Virus record (IMG/VR): IMGVR_UViG_3300033153_006519
Coordinates: 1-24,477 of that record
Reading direction: 5' to 3' (one strand)
Origin: a virus
DNA: 24,477 bases
Within the stretch, counting starts at the first letter, position 1. The number at the start of each line of letters is the position of its first letter. Positions 1-6,982 of the stretch are shown piece after piece. Made by a program: the position numbers and the translations under genes. The notes under the pieces were generated by a model, which was given only the letters and a program-made list of their open reading frames with translations, was not told the DNA's origin and ran no database searches.

Positions 1-169
1 TGGATGGATCACAAGGAGGTCTAACAATGTCCTGCTCCTTCAGAATTTCGAGTGTGCGCTTGATGAGCGGCTCGAGAACCATCTCGGCATAACGTCGGTT
101 CATCTCGTGCTCGCGCCGGCTCTGCACCAGCGTGTCGTGGCGGATCTTCGTCGCGGTCAGATATCCCAT
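1..169 (-). CDS. N-terminal part of a phage protein of unknown function (runs off the left edge)
   Basis: The first 56 codons of a gene that continues beyond the window. I place the ATG at 169-167, inside the last codons of the glycosyltransferase gene upstream (its TGA is at 157-159), which matches the overlapping gene style of the whole window. The visible part begins MGYLTATKIRHDTLVQSRRE and is strongly charged and probably helical, with a later stretch EPLIKRTLEIL. That pattern (TAT, charged helix, PL[IV], EIL) loosely resembles the C-terminal helical part of T7-type connector proteins, including the one at 4477-6174. The resemblance is faint and the fragment starts with its own ATG, so I do not assign a function. 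The upstream purine stretch is a weak ribosome site, and translation may depend on coupling. Confidence 0.7.
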   Translation of the reverse strand, partial: MGYLTATKIRHDTLVQSRREHEMNRRYAEMVLEPLIKRTLEILKEQDIVRPPCDPS

Positions 170-756
170 GGTTTCGGCTTCCCGTGAAAGATGATGGCCT
201 TGGTGTCGTTGTGCGCGTTCGCGATGTTCCGATTGAGTGAGATCTTATAGCTCGGGAACCACTCGGGCGGGAACGTCGGCATGATGCTGTTGGCCGCGAT
301 GTAGTCCTGGTCGCCGTGAAAGATGTCCATGGCCCGCGGGATCCACCGCTGGTGCAGGTAGTCGAGCACGCCCGCGTCCCAGACCATGACCGAGCTGTTG
401 TAGGTGTGGGGATTGAGATAGTCGCGGATGATGCAGCAGTCGCCGTGGCTGTAATCCACGACCGGCCCCAGGTCACCCGTGATCGTTATGTCGAGGTCGA
501 GGTAGAGCACCCGGCCACTGAACATGCCGGGCGTGAATAGATCGATCTTGCCCCAGAAACCAGGCTTGTCCGACCCAGACAGGATATGGGCGTTGAAAGG
601 TCGCTTGAGGTGCTGCTCCACCATGCCGTAGAGGCGCTTGACGTGGTCGTGGGTGTACTCGCCGCCAGGCGTGAACACCGTCGCCACGGTGAGCAGGCTC
701 TCTATCCTAGCAAGTCCCTGGTGCGCCCCGACATCGACCGGCACATCCGATGCCAT
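157..756 (-). CDS. GT8-like glycosyltransferase
   Basis: A 199-residue protein that looks like a metal-dependent GT-A glycosyltransferase. Visible marks are a central DxD inside YLDLDITITGDL (Asp87 and Asp89), an Asn-Ser-rich acceptor loop (TYNSSVMVWD, near 119-127), a GDQDYI segment near 148-153 and a final IIFHGKPKPW with His191, all in the order usual for GT8 (glycogenin/LgtC-like) enzymes. Substrate cannot be read from the sequence. The ATG at 756 is preferred because a strong GGAGG lies seven bases before it, although this makes the gene overlap the previous one by 55 bases; GTG codons further in have no comparable ribosome site. It is one of three sugar-transfer-like genes in the window and lies downstream of the capsid genes, so a role in decorating virion or host surface is inferred only. 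Confidence 0.8.
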   Translation of the reverse strand: MASDVPVDVGAHQGLARIESLLTVATVFTPGGEYTHDHVKRLYGMVEQHLKRPFNAHILSGSDKPGFWGKIDLFTPGMFSGRVLYLDLDITITGDLGPVVDYSHGDCCIIRDYLNPHTYNSSVMVWDAGVLDYLHQRWIPRAMDIFHGDQDYIAANSIMPTFPPEWFPSYKISLNRNIANAHNDTKAIIFHGKPKPWDI

Positions 757-1187
757 TTCGTTTCCTCCCTAATCCCTTGCAAGAGGCGATCGACGATCTC
801 AGGGTCTTCCATGAAACCGCCCATCGAGTGATTGCCGACATACGGCCCTGGTATCATCGGGCAACCACAGAGCACCACCATAGAGAAACCTATGAGGGAT
901 GCAAGCTTCCTCGCGCCCCATACGGACCCGCCCCTCATGCCGGTCGATGGCCAGACGTAGTCGGCGCCCTTGACCGGCGCGTGCGTGGACACCGGGCCGA
1001 ACCGCTCGACCTGGGTCTCGAGCCACTTGAGCTCGACGAACCGCTCGGGGTGGAAGGAGTAGAGCGCGAAGGCCTTGAGCTCGCGCGCGGCGCCGTTGAC
1101 GGCGATGACCGAGATGTCGGAGTAGATCTTGAAAGCCGCGGCCAGGTCGTCGTGGAGACAGGCCGCGGCACCGGCAACGATGCACGT
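702..1187 (-). CDS. Conserved phage Rossmann-like protein (MptE/DUF115-like), start codon unclear
   Basis: About 161 residues. The N-terminus has a Rossmann-type strand-turn (CIVAGAAACLHDDLAAAF), then an IAVNGAA segment, and later a G-S-x-W-G-A-R-K-L-A helix followed by GFSMVVLCGCPM. This layout is that of a phage protein family loosely related to DUF115/MptE-type nucleotide-binding domains, often found next to phage glycosyltransferases. The reading frame is open far upstream, but no ATG, GTG or TTG lies between the hairpin at 1209-1230 and the first conserved strand. The given start at 1187 is an ACG codon chosen only because it is close to the expected N-terminus; ATC at 1181 is equally possible. 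An extension through the hairpin into the preceding gene is unlikely but open. The C-terminus overlaps the GT8-like gene by 55 bases. Confidence 0.6.
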   Translation of the reverse strand, partial: TCIVAGAAACLHDDLAAAFKIYSDISVIAVNGAARELKAFALYSFHPERFVELKWLETQVERFGPVSTHAPVKGADYVWPSTGMRGGSVWGARKLASLIGFSMVVLCGCPMIPGPYVGNHSMGGFMEDPEIVDRLLQGIREETKWHRMCRSMSGRTRDLLG

Positions 1188-1208
1188 ACCGCTGTGCTGA
1201 ACAGAGTA

Positions 1209-1230
1209 GGGCGGGGCCGAAGCCCCGCCC
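1209..1230 (-). terminator. Perfect 9-bp hairpin with a cUUCGg tetraloop, probable terminator
   Basis: On the minus strand a GGGCGGGGC arm, a TTCG loop and a GCCCCGCCC arm form a perfect stem closed by the very stable C(UUCG)G loop. It begins 22 bases after the TAA of the small capsid-associated gene and is followed by the pyrimidine-rich TACTCTGTTC rather than a clean U run. It probably ends or weakens the capsid transcript, or protects its 3' end. Confidence 0.65.
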
Positions 1231-1252
1231 TTGAGACCCTGCCGAGGGGGGA

Positions 1253-1573
1253 TTAGTTCCCCGACGAGATCGCACCGGTGGTCGCAATGCCGTATTCCGC
1301 GACGTTGACGTTGCCCGCCGAGGCGGCGGCGTCGTTCGCGATGACATTGGTCACGATGAATTGAGAGACACGAGAGATCGTGCCGCTCCGAACCGCGGTG
1401 GCCCATGTGACCAACGTGATGAGGTCGCCACGCGCGAGGCGCAGGTTGTCATCGACGTTGTTGAAGTAGCCGGCCGTCTCGACCGTGACTGGAGTGTCCA
1501 GCGTGTCGAGGCGATACGTGCCGAAGCCGTTGCCGTCCGCGAGTTGGGTGAGGTCGCCTGTGGCGTAGGTCAT
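1253..1573 (-). CDS. Small capsid-associated protein, possible head decoration protein
   Basis: A 106-residue protein with short beta-rich segments (GYFNNVDDNLRLARGDLI near 35-52, SQFIVTNVIAN) and a Ser/Gly/Ala-rich C-terminus. The GYFN...D.LR.GD pattern is common in small proteins encoded directly after phage major capsid genes. Position only 14 bases after the capsid stop, with an AAGGAGGGAACCT-type ribosome site in front of the ATG, says it is co-expressed with the capsid. Head decoration or stabilisation is the likeliest role, by position and composition only. It is the last gene before the hairpin at 1209-1230, so the capsid and this gene may share a short, abundant transcript. Confidence 0.75.
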   Translation of the reverse strand: MTYATGDLTQLADGNGFGTYRLDTLDTPVTVETAGYFNNVDDNLRLARGDLITLVTWATAVRSGTISRVSQFIVTNVIANDAAASAGNVNVAEYGIATTGAISSGN

Positions 1574-1587
1574 AGGTTCCCTCCTTC

Positions 1588-2484
1588 CTACGTCACGATG
1601 ACGCTGGCGGTGTCATCGATGTTCGCTTCGATGACGCCAGTGTCGTCGATCATGACGGCCTGGCCGGACATCAGGTGATTGACCCAATGCGCGGCGCGGT
1701 CGCCGTGCCAGGTGATATCGGCGGCGACGCTGTTGTTGCCGGCGATGTTGCCGGCCGCGGCAGCAGACGCGTAGCCGATGGCGGTTTGGTGCCAGATGAA
1801 AGCCTTGGACGCGCTGGTGCCCATGCCGGGCATGCCCGTCTGCATCTTCCATTTGACGCCCATCCAGTCCCGCCATTTGCCCATGCCAACCATCGGACCC
1901 TGCGTGTAGGCCTGGCCATCGGCACCGACAAAGTCGGAATTCTGGAACTGTGGGAGAACCATGAGCTGGCTCCAGAAACGCGGGCTCACGACGCCGTAGA
2001 TCTGGCCGTCGTTGGGCACGTCGTTCGTCCACAGGGCTTCGACCCAGGTCAGCACGGAACCCAAGAACGCAGCCGCGGTGCTGCCTTCCGTGATGCCGAT
2101 GACCGCCTGGGAGGTGGTGTCGAGGACCGTGGTGATCTGGTCATCGCACTTGCGGCCGAGAGCCATGGCGCCGCCGTTGGCGTACGCCTTTCTCACGTCC
2201 ATGTTCGTTTTGGCTTCGTCGAGCTTGTCGACCCAATCGCCCGCGTAGAAGTCCACGAGGACACAGCTCGGGGCCGTGTGCTCCTGGTTCATCGGGGTGA
2301 TGGTGCCGTGTCTCGCTTTCGTGACCGCGACGCCGGTTCCGATCTTATGGAACGAGCAGGTCGAGCCGACGATGCCGCTCTTGTGGAAGACTGCCGGCAT
2401 AAGGTACGAGCCCTTACGCTGGAAGACTTCATGCACATCACTGTTGTATTGAGTGATGAAGCTTTGGTCTACTGAGGTGGACAT
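1588..2484 (-). CDS. Major capsid protein (Gp13-like family)
   Basis: A 298-residue protein that I recognise as a Gp13-like phage major capsid protein, which builds the icosahedral shell. Supporting features are the N-terminal FITQYNSDVHEVFQ helix followed by a beta segment (GSTCSFHKIGTGVA), the DFYAGDWVDKLDEAKTNMDVRK helix region in the middle, a central segment with DGQIYGVVSPRFWSQL, and a C-terminal WHQTAIGYA strand near an HGDRAAHWVNHLMSGQAV stretch. Length is right for the family. The ATG at 2484 is preceded by AAAGGAGGG, one of the strongest ribosome sites in the window, as expected for the most abundant virion protein. The gene has its own candidate promoter and 5' stem-loop (2600-2672), with a scaffold-like gene upstream and a decoration-like gene downstream. 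Confidence 0.88.
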   Translation of the reverse strand: MSTSVDQSFITQYNSDVHEVFQRKGSYLMPAVFHKSGIVGSTCSFHKIGTGVAVTKARHGTITPMNQEHTAPSCVLVDFYAGDWVDKLDEAKTNMDVRKAYANGGAMALGRKCDDQITTVLDTTSQAVIGITEGSTAAAFLGSVLTWVEALWTNDVPNDGQIYGVVSPRFWSQLMVLPQFQNSDFVGADGQAYTQGPMVGMGKWRDWMGVKWKMQTGMPGMGTSASKAFIWHQTAIGYASAAAAGNIAGNNSVAADITWHGDRAAHWVNHLMSGQAVMIDDTGVIEANIDDTASVIVT

Positions 2485-2599
2485 GCCTGTCCCTCCTTTG
2501 GTGAAGAGGAAGCAGGTCTTCAGGAAGCCGGTGCGGGTGTTCGCGGGAAGCCGTTGCCGGGGCCGCTATGCGCCCTACACCAGGGCATCAGACGTTGCA

Positions 2600-2639
2600 G
2601 GATCGGAGCAGGGCCGTTGCCGGGAAGCCGCTCCGATCC
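2600..2639 (-). promoter_or_regulatory. Stem-loop at the predicted 5' end of the capsid transcript
   Basis: Perfect 10-bp inverted repeat: arms at 2600-2609 and 2630-2639 (minus strand GGATCGGAGC and GCTCCGATCC) with a 20-base GC-rich loop. If the promoter at 2645-2672 is real, transcription would start near 2638, so the hairpin would be at the very 5' end of the capsid mRNA. There is no U run after it, so it does not look like a terminator. The gap 2485-2652 also contains two direct copies of a GCCGTTGCCGGG-like string and otherwise no gene. Confidence 0.6.
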
Positions 2640-2644
2640 GCAAG

Positions 2645-2672
2645 TCTATACACTACATCTTGTTTTCGTCAA
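2645..2672 (-). promoter_or_regulatory. Candidate sigma70-type promoter for the capsid genes
   Basis: On the minus strand TTGACG (2672-2667, five of six consensus positions) is followed after 16 bases by TATAGA (2650-2645, four of six). The spacer is AT-rich in an otherwise GC-rich genome. It overlaps the last codons of the Cys4 gene and points at the capsid gene 160 bases downstream. It is the best -35/-10 pair I found in the window, judged by eye. Confidence 0.5.
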
Positions 2673-2901
2673 GCTTATGATCACCACAGAAATCGCTCTC
2701 GAACATGGTCGGCCAGCCGTTCAGGGTCGGCGCGTGCTTGCGGCATCGGCCGATCGAAGTCTCGGCCATAGGATCGGCGGGCGCCTTGGAGACGAACCAC
2801 ATGCAGGTTCGACAGCTCATCTTGGCGCTGCGGTGCTTCCAGTTGTCCGCGACAGCGTTGTTGTCGGCCGTAGCGGTACTGCTGCCCTCGAGCTCGCTCA
2901 T
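2653..2901 (-). CDS. Small Cys4 (zinc-ribbon-like) phage protein
   Basis: An 82-residue protein with a Ser/Ala/Asn-rich N-terminal 25 residues, then four cysteines at 30, 33, 53 and 72. The pattern is C-x2-C-x2-F, later GRC-RKHAP, then NGWPTMFESDFCGDH. This CRTC...GRCR..P...GWP....DxCG layout is a recognisable small protein family common in phage genomes, with no function I can name; the cysteines probably bind one metal ion. The ATG at 2901 overlaps the stop of the scaffold gene in an ATGA arrangement. Its location between scaffold and capsid is odd for a zinc protein and may simply reflect an inserted accessory gene. The capsid promoter lies over its 3' end. Confidence 0.75.
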   Translation of the reverse strand: MSELEGSSTATADNNAVADNWKHRSAKMSCRTCMWFVSKAPADPMAETSIGRCRKHAPTLNGWPTMFESDFCGDHKLDENKM

Positions 2902-3896
2902 ACCGTCACTCCAGCCTGGCCGACGACGGCGCCGCCGCCGTCACGTCTGGCGATGAGCTCGCGCTCCTCGTTCGACAGCTTGTTGGCCATGGCGCGGTTG
3001 CCGGCGCGATTGGCCTCCTCGGCGCGCTTACGCACGTCGAGGATCTGGTCGTCGATCGTCTCGCGCTCGGTGTTGTTCAATGCCGGTCCCAAACCTCCAT
3101 CACCCATCTCACGGCCGAGCCGCGCGAACGCCTTGATCAGCAGCGGGTTGTCCAACACGTAGCGCCCGGTGCTGTCCTCGAGGTGCCTCGCGTCGGCGAG
3201 ATCCTCGCCGAAGTACGCGGTCAGCGCGCGGTTCTGATACTCGATGTTGGCCTCGTACTCGTTGCCCCACTCGGTGCGCAGCGCGGCCTCGCTCGCGCGA
3301 GCGTGCTGCTCGTCAGCCTCTTTGATGTTGGCCAGGTTGGCGAGATCCTGAGTGACCACGCGATCGACCGCGGCCCTGGCCTGGGCCGCGGTGTAGTGGT
3401 GCTCCTTGAAGAACGCCGACCACTCCTTGCGATCGTCGACGCTCTCTTGCGGGAGCTCCACGCCATCGGGCACCTCGGGCCACCAGTACTCACTCTCGTC
3501 GGCCGGCACGCCGATGGCCTTGTGGTACTCGGCGAGCTCGGCGTCGTCGGCGTTCTTGCCGGGGAGTGAGATGGTCTTGGAGAGCTGCACCCGCTGGTCG
3601 ACGTTACCTTTGACCAGATCGTCGAGCGAGTTGAACCGGCTGGCGTGCTCTTTCAGCTTGGCGTCTACGATCCCGTCTCGCCAGGAGGTGTCGGTGTCGG
3701 CTGCCGCGGCGGCGGCAGCGGCTTCGTCCTCGGCGGTTTTGGCAGCCGCGGCAGCGGCGGCAGCCTCGGCATCACCGTCGCCATCACCGTCGCCATCCCC
3801 GCCATCGCCATCGTCATCACCATCGGCGAAGAGACAAAGACGCTGCTCGAGTTCGTAAGCCGGATCGAAATCAGTCGTCGGTTTGCGTAGGCGCAT
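2898..3896 (-). CDS. Probable capsid scaffold/assembly protein
   Basis: A 332-residue acidic, mostly helical protein between the portal and major capsid genes, the usual place for the scaffold in T7-like phages. The N-terminal 20 residues are followed by a pure Asp-Gly tract (about 26-42) and two Ala/Glu-rich stretches (43-67). The rest is charged helices (KLKEHASRFNSLDDLVKG; EWSAFFKEHHYTAAQARAAVDRV; a long AxxYxxRALTAYFGEDLADARHL segment) and a C-terminus with KRAEEANRAGNRAMANKLSN. Scaffolds of this type share a proline/aromatic EYWWPEVPDG-like segment near the middle, seen here near 137-146. No catalytic motif is present. The ATG at 3896 overlaps the previous gene by 26 bases. Function is assigned from layout and composition, not from a diagnostic motif. 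Confidence 0.75.
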   Translation of the reverse strand: MRLRKPTTDFDPAYELEQRLCLFADGDDDGDGGDGDGDGDGDAEAAAAAAAAKTAEDEAAAAAAAADTDTSWRDGIVDAKLKEHASRFNSLDDLVKGNVDQRVQLSKTISLPGKNADDAELAEYHKAIGVPADESEYWWPEVPDGVELPQESVDDRKEWSAFFKEHHYTAAQARAAVDRVVTQDLANLANIKEADEQHARASEAALRTEWGNEYEANIEYQNRALTAYFGEDLADARHLEDSTGRYVLDNPLLIKAFARLGREMGDGGLGPALNNTERETIDDQILDVRKRAEEANRAGNRAMANKLSNEERELIARRDGGGAVVGQAGVTV

Positions 3897-4197
3897 CGGT
3901 AATCCCCTTGTTCTGCTGTGTCGGCCGCTGGGCCGGCGGTTGGATATGTATCGTGCGATTGATGGTCAAGGCAAGAGCTCGAGCGCCCTCGGCTGCCATG
4001 ACGCGGTGCGGGTCGATCGGGCTCGGCATCGATGTCGCGGTCTTGCCGACGTGCCCCCACGCCATGATCTGGCGCAGCACGCGCTCGGTCACCTCGTTCG
4101 CAAGGAACGTGGATCGGAAGTCGGCGTGCATCTGAGCGGGGTCGTAGGGCTCGGCCGGCAGGAGTGCGTCGTCGAGACCCTCGAGGTCGTCAGGCAC
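3871..4197 (-). CDS. Bbp19-like phage structural protein
   Basis: About 108 residues from a GTG at 4197. The central part, MHADFRSTFLANEVTERVLR then DPHRVMAAEGARALALTINR, follows the Bbp19-like pattern: F...F......VL..I, then DP......EGaR.LaL.I. Members of that family are small virion-associated proteins found between portal and capsid genes in podoviruses, which is exactly the position here. The C-terminus is Pro/Gln/Thr-rich. Start choice is uncertain: GTG at 4197 gives a short overlap with the preceding gene, GTG at 4245 would add 16 residues, and neither has a good ribosome site. It overlaps the start of the scaffold gene by 26 bases. Confidence 0.7.
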   Translation of the reverse strand: MPDDLEGLDDALLPAEPYDPAQMHADFRSTFLANEVTERVLRQIMAWGHVGKTATSMPSPIDPHRVMAAEGARALALTINRTIHIQPPAQRPTQQNKGITDAPTQTDD

Positions 4198-4480
4198 TCG
4201 CCGCTGCCGCGGGCATGCGGATCTTGGGTTTGTCGCCGGGCTCACCGCTAATGGCGTAATGCTTGTCGATGATGCCGCGCAGGATCAGCGCCTGCTCGGC
4301 GCCCAGGTTCTCGACCAGCATGTCGTAGTCGATCGACATGTTGCCGCTGAACCCGGTCTTGATCCCGAACGTCTCGGTGAGTGAGCGCAGCTTCGCCTTG
4401 AGCTGCTCGCCCGCCTCACGCGCTGTCTCGATGCGCGCCTCGGCGCTCTGAGCTCGATGGATTAATTCTGTCTCGTTCAT
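4190..4480 (-). CDS. Small coiled-coil protein downstream of the portal
   Basis: A 96-residue protein. The first half (NETELIHRAQSAEARIET through KLRSLTETF) has heptad-like spacing of hydrophobic residues and many charges, so a coiled coil is likely. The second half contains DYDMLVENLGAEQALILRGI and ends in an Ala/Ser-rich tail. I do not recognise a named family. The ATG at 4480 overlaps the portal stop in ATGA, so it is translationally coupled to the portal. Small helical proteins at this place in podoviruses are usually head-assembly or connector accessories, which is an inference from position. Confidence 0.65.
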   Translation of the reverse strand: MNETELIHRAQSAEARIETAREAGEQLKAKLRSLTETFGIKTGFSGNMSIDYDMLVENLGAEQALILRGIIDKHYAISGEPGDKPKIRMPAAAASA

Positions 4481-6174
4481 GGCTGGGCCGCTGCCTCCTC
4501 AAGGGCGGGCGATCCAGTGGACCCTTGGATACCGCTCGCCTGTGCTGCCGCGGCCATACCCTGGCCGGCGACTTTCAGGTTCTCAAGCTGTTGGGCGTTT
4601 GCCTCTTGCTCAGCCATCGCTTCTTGCGCCTTCGCGCGCTCCGAACGCTTGGCTTCGACCTCGCTCTCGCTGTTCATGAGATCGAGCGGCAGGCCGATCG
4701 CGTCGGCGCCAAACCTCGCGTATTTATCCATGTTGATGATGTCGAGCACCTCGGGGTCACCGGTATTGCCGGCGTAGTTGACCAGGCCGTTGAGCCACAT
4801 CTCGGCCGCTTGGCTCTCGATCTGCTGGCGCACGCGCTTGACCGGGCTCTCGTACTCGAACCTGATGTTCTGGCCCTCGAGCTGCTCGGGGATCGGCAGC
4901 AGCCGACCGGTGCGCATCAGGATCTTGAAGGCGAGCTGTACGATCGGCGCCGTGTAGTCGGTCTCGAGCCGGCCGAACACCGGGCCGATCTCGCGAATGA
5001 ATTCCTCTTTCCTCTGAATGACCTCGGTCGCCGTCATCTGAGGCCCCATCACCGGGAGCTGCAGCACGTTGCGGAAGAACGCCGCGAAGATCTGCTCGCG
5101 GATGTCCTGCTGCATCTCGCGCGTGAGCGGGACGTTGCCGCCGTTGCCCACTTCGAAAAAGGGATTTTTGCCGCCGGCCGTGGTCGGGTCGTAGTACAGC
5201 AGCCCGCCGGGGTAGGTGTTGTACTCGGAGAAGATGCCGTCGCTCGGCACCGCCAGCGCCGGGTCGGCCGCGCGCTGGCCGGCGACCAGCAGCGTCTCGC
5301 CGATGGCCTGGAGCGTCAAGCTGTCGGGCAGCCCGATCATGCCAGGGCTGCGCCCGTAGTCCTCACCGGAGCTCGTGTCCCACCTGGGCACGACGAACGG
5401 GAAGTCTTCGAAGCCGCCGTTGTGGACGATGTGCTCCTGGGCCACCTCGATCCAGGTGTCGGTCCAGGGCAGGTTGCGACCGAGCAGCGCGCCCTTGAAC
5501 CCGCGGTCGCGTATCACGACGCAGTGAACGAATTCGATCCGCTCTTCGCCGCGGTCGTTGCCGCCCTTGGTCGTGAGGAGCTCGCGGCTCTCTTTCGACA
5601 GCTTCTCTTCACCCCACACGCCGGCAGCCTGGCGCACGCTCAGCTTACGAAAACGGTACATACCACGGGGAACGCCAGCAGCGTCGAAGTAGACCAGCCC
5701 GTCCTTCAGATGAACAGACTGGAAAAGCAGGCTGTCGCGTTCCGGCGTCTCGTTCTCGAACAAGACGCCTGTACCGAAGACCACCAAGTCCAGATCGCAT
5801 TCGCCGGTGGCCTGGCCGAAGCGAGATCGAGGGTCGTCGAAGGCCGCGCGGATCTTGTCTTCACAGTCGTTGAGCCAGTACTTGACCTGCTCTTGCTCGT
5901 CGAGCTTGTCGTCTGTGGTCTTGATGAAGAACCATTTCTGGCCGTCGGGGCGGACGATGCCGCCGAGCGCGTTGGCCAGTCCTCGAGCCGCCACCATGGG
6001 CGTGCCGTCGAAGATCTCCTCGGTGCGCTGGGCGCCGTCTACCTGGGTGGACGCAAAGCCCTCGCGCCTGGGCAAGAGCACGCGCGCGAGCTCATCCCAG
6101 TGGTTGTTCCAGACGCCGCGGTTGGAGCGTAGGCTCCGAGCCCGCGCGATATGCTCTTTGACGCTATCGGGCAT
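4477..6174 (-). CDS. Portal / head-to-tail connector protein (T7-type)
   Basis: A 565-residue protein of the bacteriophage head-to-tail connecting protein family, the dodecameric portal through which DNA enters and leaves the head of podoviruses. Seen in the sequence: an N-terminal helical segment (RNRGVWNNHWDELARVLLP-like, near 18-36), then GTPMVAARGLANALGGIVRP near 57-76, typical of this family; a central DGLVYFDAAGVPRGMYRFRK; and a C-terminal TATEVIQRKEEFIREIGPVF stretch followed by a helix ending in RTGRLLPIP. Length fits the family. The C-terminal 70 residues are Ala/Gln/Glu-rich and probably helical. It follows the coiled-coil gene at 6164-6673 with an 11-base overlap and is followed by coupled small structural genes. 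Confidence 0.9.
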   Translation of the reverse strand: MPDSVKEHIARARSLRSNRGVWNNHWDELARVLLPRREGFASTQVDGAQRTEEIFDGTPMVAARGLANALGGIVRPDGQKWFFIKTTDDKLDEQEQVKYWLNDCEDKIRAAFDDPRSRFGQATGECDLDLVVFGTGVLFENETPERDSLLFQSVHLKDGLVYFDAAGVPRGMYRFRKLSVRQAAGVWGEEKLSKESRELLTTKGGNDRGEERIEFVHCVVIRDRGFKGALLGRNLPWTDTWIEVAQEHIVHNGGFEDFPFVVPRWDTSSGEDYGRSPGMIGLPDSLTLQAIGETLLVAGQRAADPALAVPSDGIFSEYNTYPGGLLYYDPTTAGGKNPFFEVGNGGNVPLTREMQQDIREQIFAAFFRNVLQLPVMGPQMTATEVIQRKEEFIREIGPVFGRLETDYTAPIVQLAFKILMRTGRLLPIPEQLEGQNIRFEYESPVKRVRQQIESQAAEMWLNGLVNYAGNTGDPEVLDIINMDKYARFGADAIGLPLDLMNSESEVEAKRSERAKAQEAMAEQEANAQQLENLKVAGQGMAAAAQASGIQGSTGSPALEEAAAQP

Positions 6175-6673
6175 TCCACATATCGGTGATGCGGGTGATC
6201 ATGGTCTCGCGTGTCGCGACGTTGAGCTCGCGAACGCTCAGCGCCGTTTCACGTTTCTCCAACGCTGTGTTCTGTATCTCGAGCGCCTTGAATTCGATCT
6301 TGTTCTCCGTGCGGGTCGCCGCAACCTCGGCCAGGCCGGTCTTGAGTGAGGCAGCCTTGTCGGCGTGGGTCTTCTGCTGCTTCAGCTCGGCCGTCTCGAT
6401 CGCGATACGGCGTGTGCGCAGCATATCGGTCGACTGGGCGTGCGCGCGGCTGTTGGCGTTGGTGACCTTCACGAGCTCGGCGAGCGCGGCCTCGGCGCCG
6501 ACCTGGGTCTTGGCAGCCGCGTTGCGCTCGTCGCGCAAGAGCTCCATAGCCGCGCCGTGGCGCTTGGTCGCGGCATCGAGGCGCTTGATCTGTGTTCCGA
6601 TCTCTTTCGGGTCCAGGCTCGCGACAGCGTCGGCGAGACTGGCGGTCTTGGGTGTGGCTTTCGCTCCGACCAT
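6164..6673 (-). CDS. Long coiled-coil protein upstream of the portal
   Basis: A 169-residue protein that is nearly all charged helix from about residue 15 to the end, rich in Ala, Lys, Glu and Thr, with heptad-like hydrophobic spacing (for example ALEIQNTALEKRETALSVRE). There is no signal peptide, cysteine or catalytic motif. The composition resembles scaffold or tape-like helical proteins, but a separate scaffold candidate exists at 2898-3896, so its job is unclear; a portal-associated or internal head protein is possible. The ATG at 6673 follows the previous TAA after one base, with only a weak AAAGG ahead, so coupling to the upstream gene is likely. Confidence 0.65.
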   Translation of the reverse strand: MVGAKATPKTASLADAVASLDPKEIGTQIKRLDAATKRHGAAMELLRDERNAAAKTQVGAEAALAELVKVTNANSRAHAQSTDMLRTRRIAIETAELKQQKTHADKAASLKTGLAEVAATRTENKIEFKALEIQNTALEKRETALSVRELNVATRETMITRITDMWNAR

Positions 6674-6674
6674 G

Positions 6675-6980
6675 TTACAGCCTTTCGATGACGCTGATGG
6701 TGTGCCCAGCTTCGATGTCGAAGTACTCGGGGTTCTCGGCGCCCATCATGCGACCCTCGGTGCCGTCGTTGAGCGCGGTGACACCGGCGCCCCAGGTCAC
6801 CCAGGCCTTGGCGTCGCACATGATACGAACCCTGCGCTTGACGCGCTCGCCGTTGGGCTGGCCGATGATGGCCTCGCTGGGTGCGGCGGTGTCACTGATC
6901 GCGACCGCGCCCTCCTGCAGGACTGGCCCGACCGCGACCTCGGCCGCGGCGGTCCAGACGGTGTATTGCATTGTCGCCAT
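6675..6980 (-). CDS. Small beta-rich phage protein of unknown function
   Basis: A 101-residue protein with alternating beta-strand-like segments (YTVWTAAAEVAVG, AIIGQPNGERVKRRVRIMC, AWVTWGAGVTAL) and a clear C-terminal signature NPEYFDIEAGHTISVIERL. Proteins ending in this ENPEYFxIxxGxxIxVI pattern are common in podovirus and siphovirus structural regions and may be small virion beta-sandwich proteins; the exact role is not known to me. The ATG at 6980 has a GGGAG six bases ahead and starts two bases after the upstream stop. An ATG three codons later is possible. Confidence 0.7.
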   Translation of the reverse strand: MATMQYTVWTAAAEVAVGPVLQEGAVAISDTAAPSEAIIGQPNGERVKRRVRIMCDAKAWVTWGAGVTALNDGTEGRMMGAENPEYFDIEAGHTISVIERL

Positions 6981-6982
6981 GA

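Noticed and set aside
1-100. A plus-strand AAGGAGGTCTAACAATG start signal near the left edge, partly resembling the 16S rRNA 3' end with GGATCAC
   Set aside because: The frame it starts ends after 21 codons and it lies within a minus-strand gene. The resemblance to the rRNA end is short and broken, so both look like chance.
2485-2652. Possible tRNA or small RNA gene in the gap before the capsid gene
   Set aside because: I could not build a cloverleaf or find a T-loop-like sequence. The only structure is the 10-bp hairpin, which is better explained as a 5' leader element.
4525-6132. A 535-codon open frame on the plus strand opposite the portal gene
   Set aside because: It mirrors the portal codon for codon, has no ribosome site or protein motif, and is the usual result of GC-rich codon use. 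The portal on the minus strand is clearly the real gene.
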